From Thalassia testudinum (lineage: Eukaryota > Streptophyta > Magnoliopsida > Alismatales > Hydrocharitaceae), in contig JAZHRO010000003.1 of the NCBI GenBank assembly GCA_037157565.1, forward strand, positions 41,057,001 through 41,121,000: 64,000 nt of DNA, given 5' to 3'. The position numbers and the translations under genes were made by a program. The notes beneath the pieces were generated by a model, which did no database searches, was not told where the DNA came from, and saw only the letters and a list, made by a program, of their open reading frames with translations. How positions within the stretch are numbered: position 1 is the first letter of the stretch; every line of letters starts with the position of its first letter. Shown one piece after another: positions 1-11,692 of this stretch.

Positions 1-419
1 GACCCCTACACAAAATGACATGTAACTAACCTGAAATGCATATATGCTCATTTAAATGCATCTATGCCTAATATGCAATGTTTTTAATGCATACATACAA
101 TGCATGCTACAAAACTAACATAACATATGCATTTTATGTATGGTTATCATGTATTCATCAGGTGGCATGGAGGATTGGATCTTGGACAGATGATCTGGCA
201 ATTCTTGGTTGGATGGAGGGTCACTCACGTGGATTGAAGGGTGTGGGTTTCTAAGGTGGTTAGCCATGATGAAGAGAGAGGTGGATCAACATATTTTAGA
301 GGGCTAGGAATAGGTCCTAAGGTAGCTTGCTTCTTGTGACTCCAAATGACACTCATAGAGGAGTCCTACACAAAAGAATAAATATACACTAGTACATGAT
401 ATACAACTAAGTTCTTATG
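1..419. other. AT-rich flank, no gene
   Basis: The first part is rich in ATGCAT-like words. I see no reading frame or repeat that I can assign. It flanks the Cop-1 insertion. Confidence 0.5.
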
Positions 420-1466
420 AGTTGTGACCTCCATTTTGATGAAACAAAATTACATTTTATTGTAAACTAATCTTTCAAGATCATGCTCGCACAAATCAAG
501 TCAATTATCCACTACATGGACCAAACTGAGGATTATTGCGAAAGGTCATTGTAATTTTTATTATAAATATCTTAAGTCTAGAAATTATGTAAGAAACCTT
601 AGAAATGTTTTCACGCTTTTTCATGTTGTTTGCTATTAGATCAAAATATTTTTGTAACACGATTCAATAACTAATGGAGTGACCAAAATTTTAAAATTGA
701 TCGATCAAAAAAGGATGATTGATAAACCAAATGGATTCAAAATTTAAATTTATTTTTTGTACAAAAAGATTGACCAATCAAAAAATTAATCGATCAATTA
801 GTGATTGATCAATCTAATTAAATGCTCGATCAAATATCAAATTGATAGGCTAATTAGTTAAATTAATCAAACAATCTAATTCAAAAATATTCATGGAATG
901 GCCTATATTCCCCTAAAAATAGGAGTCATTGGTAGCCTTTTTCAATACACAACTTTCAAAACCACTCTATAAGGAAAAGGTGCTTCAATACTCTCTTTTT
1001 CTTTTGACTCAAAATAGCTTTCGTGCTTTCACACCCATTTCCAAAGTTCCTTGAAGCACATCATTCTCAACATCTAGAAAAGCAAGGTTTGCATAGTTTT
1101 ATTTCCGGAGGTTCCATAAGAATACACTTGTATTATTTTATTCTTTGCTTTGACTATGGCCCAAATTGTTGGGATTCTTGAGTTGTCTTTACTTCTCTTA
1201 GTAGGTACAGGTGAAGTGGTTTGTAAGAGGTTGTGTCACTTTCACTTAAGTGGTACGTTAGTGGATTAACTAGTGTTGCCTAGTTGGAAAAATCCTAAGC
1301 TGGAAGCTTATGTAGTGGTTCTTACACATAGGGGTTTCTACTATAAATCTTTGTATATATTGTAGGATTGATTTTATTGTGCTATATATTTTTTATTACA
1401 ATTGATAGCATGCTTGATCATGTTTTTGTAGCCAAGTAAGATCCATGTAGGGCTACTTCACACACA
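420..1466 (+). repeat. Cop-1 5' LTR
   Basis: It matches 3256-4272 over its whole length, including gacctc near the start and tagggctacttcac near the end. Its U3 (about 680-860) has many GATC-centred palindromes such as ttgatcgatcaa. Confidence 0.85.
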
Positions 1467-1468
1467 TT

Positions 1469-1480
1469 TGGTATCAGAGA
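1469..1480 (+). other. Cop-1 primer binding site
   Basis: The sequence tggtatcagaga lies two bases after the LTR. It is the classic copia primer site, complementary to the 3' end of initiator tRNA-Met. Confidence 0.85.
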
Positions 1481-1499
1481 TAGATTGTAAAGGCGACAT

Positions 1500-1874
1500 C
1501 ACACCTCACCTTCACATAGTTGTGACAAGTTTTATTGAGGGACAATCATTTTTTCGACCACCACTATTCGATGGATCATATTATGGTTATTGGAAAAGAA
1601 CACAAATTTTTCTTAAACAATGGACTTTGAGATTTGGCAAATCATTGAGTCCAAGTACATGCCAAAGAAGAAGGAAGGAAAAGAGTACATGAAAGAAGAA
1701 AAGAAGAAAGTCGCATACAATGCCAAAGCCATGAATGTATTGTTTTGTGCATTAACAAGAAAAGAATTTGAAAAAGTTGCTACATACGAAAGTGCATACA
1801 AGATATGGAATCTACTCTCTATCATACAAGAAGAAACTACTAACGAAGAAGCAATATGGGATGATTCCAACTAA
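1500..1874 (+). pseudogene. Cop-1 gag N-terminal region, frameshifted
   Basis: The first frame contains FRPPLFDGSYYGYWK, the usual copia gag opening (a proline, then FDGxxYxxWK). A second frame from 1620 continues with NAKAMNVLFCALTRKEF and ESAYKIWNLL, the next conserved gag blocks. Both resemble the gag of Cop-2 and Cop-3 (FFYGSNYPYWK, NAKTMNALYYALSPEEF, AYKIWHTLE). At least one frameshift near 1615-1650 separates the halves. In the family this protein forms the cytoplasmic particle that packages element RNA. Only about 125 residues remain and no intact start is clear. Confidence 0.75.
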
Positions 1875-2020
1875 AGTCCGAAATTAGATATCGAGGAAGA
1901 AAGTCACAAAGATGAAGTTACTCATCTATGTCTTATGGCACCAACAGAATCAAGCGAAGAAGAGGTAATCTCTAACCTCACTTTAGATGAATTATTAGAT
2001 GCATAATATGATTTACATAA

Positions 2021-2293
2021 TTGTATAAAAGATTAAAGAAAGAAAATAAGGAACTTAAAGATAAGTGCTTAAGTTTGGAAAATGAAAAACTTAGTTTATC
2101 TCTAGATTTAGAAAATAAGAAAAAGGAATTAGATGTAATAAGAGTTGTGAATGTAGAGTTCTATGAGAAAGTAGAAGATCTCAAAGAACATTATATTCAC
2201 TTCAAAGACACACTTAATGACCTCAAATATTCTACTAGAATATATGTAGAAAAATATGAGGACATTAAAAAGAAGAATCGAAAGAAGATTTGA
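2021..2293 (+). pseudogene. Cop-1 coiled-coil segment after gag
   Basis: About 90 codons rich in K, E and L read as a long coiled coil (KRLKKENKELKDKCLSLENE). Cop-3 has an equivalent lysine/leucine-rich coil after its zinc knuckle (59660-59935). I infer this is the C-terminal arm of the gag polyprotein. The zinc knuckle expected before it was not found here. Confidence 0.6.
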
Positions 2294-2364
2294 CAAGCAT
2301 TTTTACATCAAAAGGTCAAGAAAAGAGAGTCCAACCAAGGACACTCTAGCTTGAAAGGAATTAA

Positions 2365-2576
2365 TAACCATGGACCTAAAAGAATATGGGTACCAAAAAA
2401 CTGTGGAAAATTGTGTTGTGCATTCTGGGAAAGATAAATATGAAAACAACTATCCGAGATGTAACTTCCAAGGAACCAATAATCATCAATTTGGCTATGG
2501 AAGCTGGTGGCATCGACAAGATCAGTGGATGCCAGATTATTGGTGGAGACCCCCTCCACTAGAGTACAACTATTAG
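2365..2576 (+). pseudogene. Cop-1 gag tail: IWVPK motif and aromatic/proline end
   Basis: One frame reads GPKRIWVPKN, which normally sits between gag and protease in copia polyproteins. A second frame continues to an aromatic and proline-rich end (SWWHRQDQWMPDYWWRPPP). Cop-3 has the same arrangement: LTWIPKKE, then a tail rich in W, P and H near 59225-59290. In both elements coding stops here and no protease follows, so pol is missing rather than merely decayed. Confidence 0.6.
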
Positions 2577-3255
2577 GTATAAGTCCTTATATACCTTAGT
2601 AGGTATGATTTTCTAATCTAAATGTTTACTACCTGCTTAGGTGTAAATAAGTTCTTTACATAAAATTAATTGAACCTTGAATTAGTTAATTAAATAAGGG
2701 GAACAACCTAATAGGGGAACCTACCATGCCTTAAATAAAAAGAATTTAAGGAGATCAAAATGGATTTATTCTATAGTCTTTTGACAAAAAGGGAAGAAAA
2801 ATAATCAAAACCAAACCTTGATAAGGGATCATATTTGAGGGGGAGAATTAGGATCACTTTCTAAGTGGCATTTAGATAGTATCATTATTTATGTTGAACT
2901 ATATAAATCTTACTCACCACTTCCTTTCATATTAATGTGGGCATTGGGCTAGACTATCATTAATTTTCTTATCCCATTATCATGAACTTGATAATTTTCA
3001 TATGATGAGCATGATTAATTTGACATCATGGTTCATAGAATATTACTTGAAAAAGGGGGAGAAAATGTCAATTTCATTCTTAGAATTTAACTTGTTTAAG
3101 TATGATTGATAACAAGTCACTTAACATAAATCTTTTTGTTGATAACAAAAAGGGGGAGTAAAATATGCATTTTGATAGAGCAAGTAATTCTAGAGTAATT
3201 CTATATTTTCTAGCATGCATAATTGTAATTGTGTTATAATCAAAAAGGGGGAGAA
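2577..3255 (+). other. Cop-1 3' non-coding region with repeated PPT-like tracts
   Basis: No reading frame is supported. Four A/G tracts with the core gggggag occur at 2837-2847, 3050-3065, 3147-3158 and 3242-3255. The last abuts the 3' LTR and is the functional polypurine tract by position. Confidence 0.65.
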
Positions 3256-4272
3256 TGTTGAGACCTCTATTTTAATGAAACAAAATTACATTTTATTGTG
3301 AAATAATCTTGCAAGATCACACTCACACAAATCAAGTAAATTATCTTTTGTGTGAATCACAGTGAAGAAAAGTCATTCTAATTTTTATTATAAATATCTT
3401 GAGTCTAAAATTTATGTAAGGAACCTTAGAAATACTTTCACACTTTCCTAAGTTGTTAGCTATTAGACGAAAACATTTTGGCAACTTAGTTCAATATCTA
3501 ATTGATCGACCAAAATATTAGCATTGATCGATCAAAATAGGAAGATTGATCAACCAAATGGATTCAAAATTCAAATCTATTTTCCATGCAAAAGGATTGG
3601 CCAATTAGAAAATTAATCTAATTAATTGATCAATCAAATATAAAATTGATCAAGCAATTAGTTAAATTGATCAATCAGTCTAATACAAAAATATTCCTGA
3701 AATGGTCTATTTTCACCTATAAATAGGAGCCATTGGTAGCCTTTTTCAATGCACACCTTTCAAAGCCATTTCATAAGAAAAAAACTACTTTAATGATCTC
3801 TCTTTCTTTCTATTAAAAAAGTTTTTCATGATTTTCACCCATTTCCAAAGTTCCTCAAAGCACGTCATTCTACATCTCTGGAAAAGTAAGGTTTGCATAT
3901 TTTTATTTCCTAAGATTACATATGAATACACTTGTATTATTTATTATCTACTTTGATTGGAACCCAAATTGTTGGGACTCCCAAGTTGTCTTTACTTCTC
4001 TTATTAGGTACAGGAGAATTGGTTTGTAAGAGGTTATGCCACCCTCATTTAAGTGTTACATTAGTAGATTGATTAGCATTGCCTAGTCAGGAAAATCTTA
4101 AGGTGGGAGGCTTAGGTAGTGATTTTTACCTATAGGGGTTTTTACTATTAATCGTTGTGTATATTCTAGGATTGATTTTATTATGCTATATTTTTTTATT
4201 ACAATGAATATCATGCTTAATCTTTGTTTGTGAACAACTAATTAAGATCGTTGTAGGGCCACTTCACCGACA
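3256..4272 (+). repeat. Cop-1 3' LTR
   Basis: It begins tgttgagacctc directly after the PPT and ends cttcaccgaca. It matches 420-1466. Palindromes of the ttgatcgatcaa type cluster at 3500-3690 and are followed by a TATA box. Confidence 0.85.
3718..3725 (+). promoter_or_regulatory. Cop-1 LTR TATA box
   Basis: A tataaata sequence lies within cctataaataggagcc, just after the palindrome cluster. The equivalent in the 5' LTR (about 910-918) is cctaaaaataggag and is mutated. Confidence 0.6.
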
Positions 4273-4399
4273 TTTTGATGAAATAATTAACCCTAAAATG
4301 CCTGATTAATATGAAAACACATTAAAAACTAAAGTGTCCTAATCTAATGCAAACATGCAGATAGTGGTACTTAATTAGCAAGAATTAAGCATGATCTGG

Positions 4400-4920
4400 T
4401 TAAATTAATATGAATTCATCAACGTTTGGATGGGAAGGTAGATATCTTCATGGTAAGACTTATTGCCAATAGATATAGTCAAGTGGAAGGCATTGACTAT
4501 GAATAAATATTTTCCCTCATGGAAATGTTCCTACCTATAGTTGCATGTCTTGACTATGAGATTTGGTATGGATATCAATATCAAGAAGCCTAAAGGCTTC
4601 ATACTTCTAGGAGAAGGAAATATTTACAAGATAAGCAAATTCATTTATCACCTTAAGAAGGCATCTAGAAGATGGAACATTAAATTTAGTGAAGCCCTAG
4701 GGACTTTTGGATTCAAGCAAAATCTTGATGAGGTCATTGTTTACAAGAAGGCTAGTAGGAGTGTAATTGTGTTTCTAGTATTGTATGTTGATAGTATCCT
4801 ACTAACTAGGAGTAATGTAAGAACATTGACTAGTTTTAAGATTTGGTTATCCCAAATCATTGAGATGAACAATTTGGTCATGTTTTTTGAAAATGAATCA
4901 TATGTTACCAAGACTCCTCT
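4400..4920 (+). pseudogene. Copia reverse transcriptase fragment (first lineage)
   Basis: Readable RT blocks are VEGIDYE (about 4480), PKGFILLGEGNIYK and HLKKASRRWNIKF (4570-4690), and VLYVDSILLT (about 4780). The last is the catalytic YVDD box with its second Asp changed to Ser, so this copy is dead. There is also a stop after GIDYE, and a deletion removes the usual link before PKGF. The fragment lies directly right of Cop-1 and may belong to the element into which Cop-1 inserted. No LTR can be tied to it. Confidence 0.8.
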
Positions 4921-5479
4921 TTAGGGGGAGATTGTAAGTGAAGAGGACCTTGGTGGTGGCCTTGGCCTTTGTAGTATAGAAATTTTTTATGTAAGTGGTG
5001 GTTATGTGGATGGTGAGAATGATTCCAAAAATGATGGTGGAAGTGGAAATGATACAAAAAATGACAACAACAATAATTAACGAGAGAATGATAGCGACAA
5101 AAGTAGAGATGGGATGTATGGGAAAAGGTATTAGCATCCCAAACCTCATTCTCTTTTTATGAAGAATGCCAACAACAACATCAATACCATTCCTTCTTTC
5201 TCATCACATGATCCAACACCAACTACCAATGACATTTCTATTCCTAATATTGAATCTAATGAAGTTGGAGTTGAAGATGTAGGGATAGGCAATGAAAAAA
5301 ATGGAAGTACTGCAACCAATGACAACGTTGCCTAGAGATGTCAAAGAAGAGAAATTAGGTGGCTCTAGAGATATGTAGAATTCTCTAGATGCAACATTTG
5401 AAAATATGTGGTTTTCTCTTGATTTAATCCACAATATAAGTTCTTCCTTTCTTCCCTTTCAACTTCTACTATTCTCAGA

Positions 5480-5945
5480 AATGTTAGAGAGGCTTAACAT
5501 GATCCTTTAAGGAGGATGCAATGTAGGAGGAAATGCATTCATGAATTAGGAATTCAAGCAGGAAGTCTATGTGGATATGTCACCAGAATATGCACAACGA
5601 GGAAAATGCTAAAAACTCAAAAATTTCCTATATAGGCTATAGCAATCCTTGAAAGACAACTTTGAGAGGCTAAAAGTTTCTATGAAGAATCAAAGCTAAA
5701 ACCAAGGAAACATTGTTCATACCCTATTTATTAAGCATTGTGGAAGTTAGGTTGCCCTTCTTGTAGTTTATGTGGATAACATGATCATTGTAGGTGATGT
5801 TGAAGAGGAGATTTCAAATCTCAAAAGAAGGATGCAAATATCATTTGATATTAAAGATCTTCGAAGGTTAAACCATATTTTGGGAATTACAGTTGTAAGA
5901 TACAAGGATGGTGATGGGGGAAAGAAAATAGACCTTGATAAAAGT
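5480..5945 (+). pseudogene. Cop-old reverse transcriptase
   Basis: Conserved copia RT blocks are visible: FKQEVYVDMSPEY, HTLFIKHCG and LLVVYVDNMIIVGD (catalytic YVDD changed to YVDN), then ISNLKRRMQISFDIKDLRRL and LGITVV. Several in-frame stops and a shift near 5740 break it. The segment before HTLFIKH is shortened and damaged. Confidence 0.8.
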
Positions 5946-5984
5946 TTGCCCACAAGCCCATGCAAGCAAAGAGTCAGCCTAGCC

Positions 5985-6535
5985 TAAAAGTAGAAAAGCC
6001 CTCCCCTCCCCCCCCCCCGACCGCCTAGGAGACCACTCAGGAAGGCTAGCTAAATCTTTTACCAAAAGATAGTGAAGTAGTCTGAACCATGCAACCACTT
6101 AGTTTGTGGGTGTCAGAAGAACACCCAAAGGAATAAGCCTTCCGCCATATCATTACCTTGCCCCCAACGATGTCAGGTGACAGTAGCATGGGAGATAGGG
6201 TGGCATTACAGAAACTGGAGTAAGGAGGCCTGATGATGCAAAAGGTAAGGTAACAAGGCAGTCCCTGTGGCAGCTCATTTTCGTTCCCCGAGGATCGAAT
6301 GATTACAACTCAATTACCTATATAAGGAGATCATTGTATCCAAAAGAGGTAATTTTTGTATTACTCTCAGCAATAGACTACTCTAGTGAGTATCTCCCAA
6401 AACATACACTAATTTGGTGGAATTGGATAACCAAAGTCCTGCATTCTAACTTTCTGAGGTTTTGTGATTCCTCCTTACCACCTTCTACCCACTTTCCTAT
6501 CGAGCCTTGTAGGCTCAATCAGATGGCCTCTTCTT
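5985..6535 (+). other. Insertion of about 0.55 kb in the Cop-old pol region
   Basis: The RT frame is lost after about 5945-5980 and resumes at 6540 with KYVLDLLKQTGK, so this block interrupts a normally continuous region. It contains a run of C (6006-6019), a tatataagg box at about 6321-6329 and T-rich sequence with R-U5 character. A solo LTR of a small copia element is the likeliest identity, but I could not find clean ends or a target duplication. Confidence 0.4.
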
Positions 6536-6539
6536 GTGC

Positions 6540-7410
6540 TAGAGGAAATATGTCTTAGACCTACTAAAACAGACTGGGAAACTTGAATTTAAACCTTCTG
6601 TTACTCTAATTTAGGCCAATCATCATCTCAGCCTGAAAAGTGGAGAGATACTTAAGGATTCTTAGAAACAGAAGAATCGAGAGATTGTTGGGAATCTTAT
6701 CTATCTCACTCTAACTCGACCTGATATCATGGATGCAATTAATATCACAAGTCAATTCATGCATGCACCAGTAGAAGTCCATCTTAAGGCAGCAAATAGA
6801 TATACTTTCTATGTGAAGAAAAATCTAGGCAGAGGACTATTTTTCCAAAGGTAACAAACTTGAGATTGAAGGGTATAGAGATGTGGAGTACGAAGGATCT
6901 GTGCATGATAGGCTATCCACTACATGCTATACAATTTTCTTTTAAGGCAATCATGTTATTTGGAGAAGGAAAGAACAATGTGTGTGCAATGTCAAGTGCA
7001 GAACCAAAATTAAGAGTGATGGCATCCAAAATCAAAGAAATGCTATGGGTGAAGATTATGTTCAAGGATATTAGGATATTGCCTCATTTGACTATGAGAC
7101 TTTATTATTTTTTTGAAACTGAAAGGAAAGCTATCGTGTCACGATTGCAATCTGGGAGGGCATTTTATTGATTATGAGACATTATTATGATGACAAAGTA
7201 GATGTAAACCTTGCAAACAATCCAGTTCTCTATGATAGGACCAAACACATGAGTTGGATCGACATTTCATAAGGGAGAAGATTGATTCTAGTGAGGTATG
7301 CCTACCTTACATTTAGTCCAGTGACTAGATTCCATATATCTTCACTAAGGGGCTTACCATGGTGTAATTCGAAGAAAACATTGACAAGTTGGGCATGTTT
7401 GATATCTATG
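6540..7410 (+). pseudogene. Cop-old RNase H and pol C-terminus
   Basis: The frame resumes with KYVLDLLKQTGK and continues through VGNLIYLTLTRPDI, TSQFMHAPVEVHLKAANR, MSSAEPKLRVMASKIKEMLW, DRTKHM and KLGMFDIYA, in the order of a copia connection domain, RNase H and polyprotein end. The usual ADWAG/RRSTSGY stretch and the CDN box are badly eroded. Stops and shifts are scattered throughout. Confidence 0.8.
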
Positions 7411-7424
7411 CCCAAGTTGAGGAG

Positions 7425-7676
7425 TACGGAGTTATGATTGTAATAAGGTATTTGATCTTGAGGGTGGATCCGTTTAACCCCATATATTACTTATGTAACA
7501 TCTTCCGCTTCCTTTTTTCCTTAATGAAGAAAATCTATAGCTAACCTCTATTATGAGAGGAGGTCTATGGAGCGTTGCCCCAATGCTTCTCTCTCTCACA
7601 GAGTGGAGGATTTCTATGTAAATATTGCGCCCATGTGTGAATAATCTCTCGATTCTCGTTGATTTTGTTTCCCACA
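7425..7676 (+). repeat. Cop-old 3' LTR (probable)
   Basis: It follows the pol end directly (after DIYAQVEE) and runs to tttcccaca. No second copy is in the window, so the ends are estimates. The length of about 250 bp suits small copia LTRs. Confidence 0.4.
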
Positions 7677-10600
7677 ATCTAGAGGCTAAATTTAATTATA
7701 TCGATCATAATTCAAATTCTATCTCAAACTTAGTTGCTTAGATCTTTAAATTCTAACTATTTGGTTTTTGGTTGAAGAAGTCTATTTCATGGGTCATTGT
7801 ATAAGTGCTTGTATAACTTCATGTTTGTGAAATGAAATAATGTTTTATTTGCTAAAAAGGGCAAAAAAATCAACCAATAATACTTTTGGTGACTACACTC
7901 TAAGGATGGAATCTTTCTTGGAGACCAAAAAAGAATGGGTGACCAATAAATAGTCTCCAAAAAAAAAACCTATTTATTGAGAACGATGAGCTGTCCTTTA
8001 AATTTTGTTACCAATTACCTTTATCTTTTTTAGTACAAAATCAATTCATGACATCGGGAACTCATGTTTCCCCATCCCATGCAAGAAATTTCCCATCCCG
8101 CTCCTCTGATCATCACCTCTATCCTTCCAAAAATCCAAATCCACTCCAATCCCTCCAATCACCACCAAGTCATCCACCATTACCCGCTTTCGAATCCATC
8201 ATTGCTTTCTTCTGAATCCACCAAAACCACCACTATCGATTGCCCTCAGAACTCTACCCTCTTCCTATTCCATCATTATCACTCCCTTGTCATCGGAAAG
8301 ACCCTTTTCCTGTGATGACAACAATGATGGTAGTAATCTTCACCTCACGAACATGGACATCTTGGCGTGACGACTACCATTTGCTGTGGTAGTTGTCAAC
8401 TTCTGGGCAGAGCCTTATTGGAGGGTCTCTGATTCATTAACATGATCATCTTCAAATTCTATATTGGTACTCAACCCTCTCTTTCTCTCTCCACCTCCCA
8501 AAGCTTCTATTCCTTTTTTCTTCTTCATGTGCTTTGTTAGTTGATTCTGCAAGGTTGTTGTGTAAATATCGTCATGAATGGTATCACATTAGATTGGAAA
8601 TTCACCATAATTTAAGGTTTATTTCTATTAAAATAGAGGACTATGGTGCTTTAGTATTTTTTGTGACCACCAACTCGAGGACATGACCAACAATGCTAAG
8701 GTCTCATTCACCACCATCTCCTTGTCCTCATGCCCTTCTGTTAGATTGATCATTCACATATTTGTAGATTTAGATTTTTATTCCCTTTAGGTTGTGACAA
8801 GCTTATGTCTATTCGGAGAGGTTTTGGTTTTTTCATAGACCCAAAACCCCATTTGAAAGGCCATTACTACTTAATCATATTCAGTCTCCACATTTTGGGG
8901 TTTGTTTAACTTTTCATTTGATTTTGGTGGACTATGGTCTTCTTCACAAAGTGTTTTCTTTTTCATCATTCAATCAGAAAAGAGGTTTATAAACTAATTG
9001 CTCATCTCTTTTTAGCTTTAGATGCTATCATCTAATGTGGTCTACAATTTTTTCCATCTAATTAGATTTGCCATTTTCTTTTTATGTAATTCTACCAAGT
9101 TATTTCATTACACTCTAACTTGATTTAATCTAGGTTAACAAAAGTATTGCAAGCTTGATTTTTTTTCTTTAAAAGTATAGTAGATTGGATTGAATAGTTA
9201 TTTTCCTTGACTTCACAATTACTATAGTTGTACTATAAGAAGATTGCATTCTTTCCAATTGTAATTGAAATATATGTAAAAGAGTTCTACAATATCCATT
9301 TATCTCAAAATACTCCATTTGGTGCTTTGAAGTAAGTATTTATTATTGAGGTGGTCCCTAATGATCCTCCTGACCACCTCACGATTGATTGGAGGTTGCA
9401 TTCCATTAGACACCTAGAATGAGGATTAGGGAATGGCTGCAAGTTTGTGGAGGATTGGAGGCTTGGAGGTTGCATTCCATTCTAAGTTCGAATTCATCAT
9501 TACTATCTCATGCAAAATATTCAGGAAAAAGGCTACAAGAGGTTGTCCTAGTCATAGGACAGCTTGGAATCTATCTGAAGAAGATGAGCATGATCTTGAG
9601 GAAGAAAATCCTACACAAAACTCAGGTGCATGCATCTAAGCCACTTGTTGATGCACGAAGATTGCGAAGTTGCAAAGCAAAAATCGTTGAGATTATGGCA
9701 GACACCAAAGTTTCTAAAATACCCACCTAGAGGAGATCTCAACAAGTAGGATTAAGCAATCGATGTAATGTTTCACTGCTAAGGATATAAGTAAATGCCA
9801 TGACTCAATTTTTTTAATCCTTGTGAATTTCCATTAGCTTATAGCCCTTTTGGATCAAGTCTGATATCAGTTGAAGCTTATGGTATGTAAGAAGAATGGC
9901 TTACCTTAGGGGGTAAAGAGGTTAGATGCAGTACCTTTGTTTCAAGATAACATTTATGTACTTTCAGGATACATTTCATATTTAAAAGTTGCTAGCCAGA
10001 GCTACATCAGGGACTTTGTTTAAAAAAAAAAATCATATTATTACCATCTTCTCTTTGGAAACAACACTATGGTTGATAGACAAAAGTCAATATTTTGGTC
10101 AGATAATAACCTGCATGCAGACTGCCCATCAATCCTTATAGGTAATTCATTGAAATGATTTCTTAACTTATATTACAAGAGTCAACAATTGAAAATTTTG
10201 CAATAATATAGTAATCCTTAACTATAATCTGCCCCTTTCCATTAATGAAATATGAACAAATATTGCCTTGAGTAGTCATCCTTAACACATTGCATCAAGG
10301 CAAGTAGGTTAATAATAGGAGAAACTTTATAATCTAAGAGCCGTTGAATCTTTTGAAAATTTGTTTTTCAATCTCTTCAAATTCATGCTTCATCAAATGA
10401 GTTGTTCTATGATAAATAAGAGAAAGACAAACTTTATGTGGAATCATCACTTGCTATTTTCACTATATGTGGAATCATCACTGTTCAGAGCAACAAGATA
10501 GTGGCCTCTTCAAGCCTCGGTCTTTTAACAAGTTTTCCTCCACCATCAAATGTGCAACCTTGCAACAAACTAGGTGTATCCAATCGTAATTTACCACTTA

Positions 10601-11692
10601 CCTAAGGGTTCTTTATAGGGATGCCTAAAGTTGCCAAGCTACTATGGATATATTTCTCATATTTTAGCTGACCACATAAGGCTTTGTAATGTTGCTGTCA
10701 CTAAAAATAAGGAAAAAAAGTACTCTACAGTGGTTTGGCATGTTTGGCTTAGTAATTCATAGTTGCCAATTGACTGACTAATTTAGTAAAATTTCCTAGG
10801 TATTAATCATTGACTTTAAACTTTTCGAAACTGGTGTGAAGGCTGGAAAAAGGTAGTTATCATTAAACTCTAATCAAGAATGGGTTTAATCCATAAATAT
10901 ATCCAAGAAAAGGTTTTCGATATATGATCTATGCATCCTTGCCTATAACACTTCCATCGTAGGAACCCACTGGTTCTTGCACCCAAAATGAACTAAAAGA
11001 ACAGCATCAATTAAGCACTCAAAACACATGTTTAAAATAATGGCACCATTTTGTCCATCTTAAGTATTTCCTAAACAAACAATAGCTGATTCTAGAGTAA
11101 TAGTAAAACCAGAATGACCATGAAATAATGCCTGAGTGCGTATACCACGTTAGATGACTCCTTACATCATAATATAGGTAAACTAAAAAGGGTTTATTTC
11201 ACAAAACATAGTTAAGGAAATTCAAGAAAATGGAATGGGAAATATCTAGCATGGCAAGTATCCAACTTCTTTTAATCATCATAAGTTTCCAAAATTTCTT
11301 TCATGACTTCTTTATTTGCAAGAAAATTTATGAGCACATAACAAGAGTGTTAATGTCAGCCTTCCAATTTTGCTATATGTAAAATAAAAGCATTTGTCAA
11401 ATTTGATGCAAGTAAAAAAAACACAAATCATTCAATTGAATAAGGTATAATAAAACTTTTGCTTGCATGTTGGTTACTGCAATCAAGGAGGTGGAATCCA
11501 TTGCAGTACACCTATCACATCCTCTTTCACGGGTAGTTTCAGTACTCATCCTTTAAGATTGTTTTCAGAAGAGTAAACATCATATTATTCATTAATTTTC
11601 TTATTTAGGCTCCTCAAAATATCAAAAATCAGTTTGGAAGCTTGGGTCATATGTCAAATCCACTTGGAATAGCAACACATTGTTAGATATAG
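7677..11692. other. Intergenic DNA, no supported gene
   Basis: About 4 kb of AT-rich sequence with short unsupported reading frames only. The segments near 8060-8310 and 9420-9730 are open for under 105 codons and show no recognisable family. It forms the left flank of LARD-B. Confidence 0.5.

Larger units (their letters stand above)
420..4272 (+). mobile_element. Cop-1: gag-only Ty1/copia element
   Basis: Two direct LTRs of about 1.0 kb bracket an internal region of about 1.8 kb that starts with a copia primer site (tggtatcagag) and ends with an A/G tract next to the 3' LTR. Flanks ttatg (415-419) and ttttg (4273-4277) look like a decayed target duplication, four of five bases matching. The internal region holds only degraded gag-like and coiled-coil coding sequence. 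I find no protease, integrase, RT or RNase H. This is the layout of non-autonomous gag-only elements (the TR-GAG type). The 5' LTR start is uncertain by 1-2 bases because its first base appears mutated. Confidence 0.85.
5120..7676 (+). mobile_element. Cop-old: fossil copia element, 3' half
   Basis: In order it shows an acidic/polar linker normally between integrase and RT (PHSLFMKNANNN, 5142-5335), RT, RNase H and a short 3' LTR. gag, protease and integrase are absent. The RT differs from the fragment at 4400-4920, so this is a second copia lineage. Coding is broken by many stops and shifts and by an insertion of about 0.55 kb. Confidence 0.7.

Noticed and set aside
8064..8315. 83-codon frame rich in S, P and H
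   Set aside because: Low-complexity translation in AT/C-rich intergenic DNA with no support from motifs or context.
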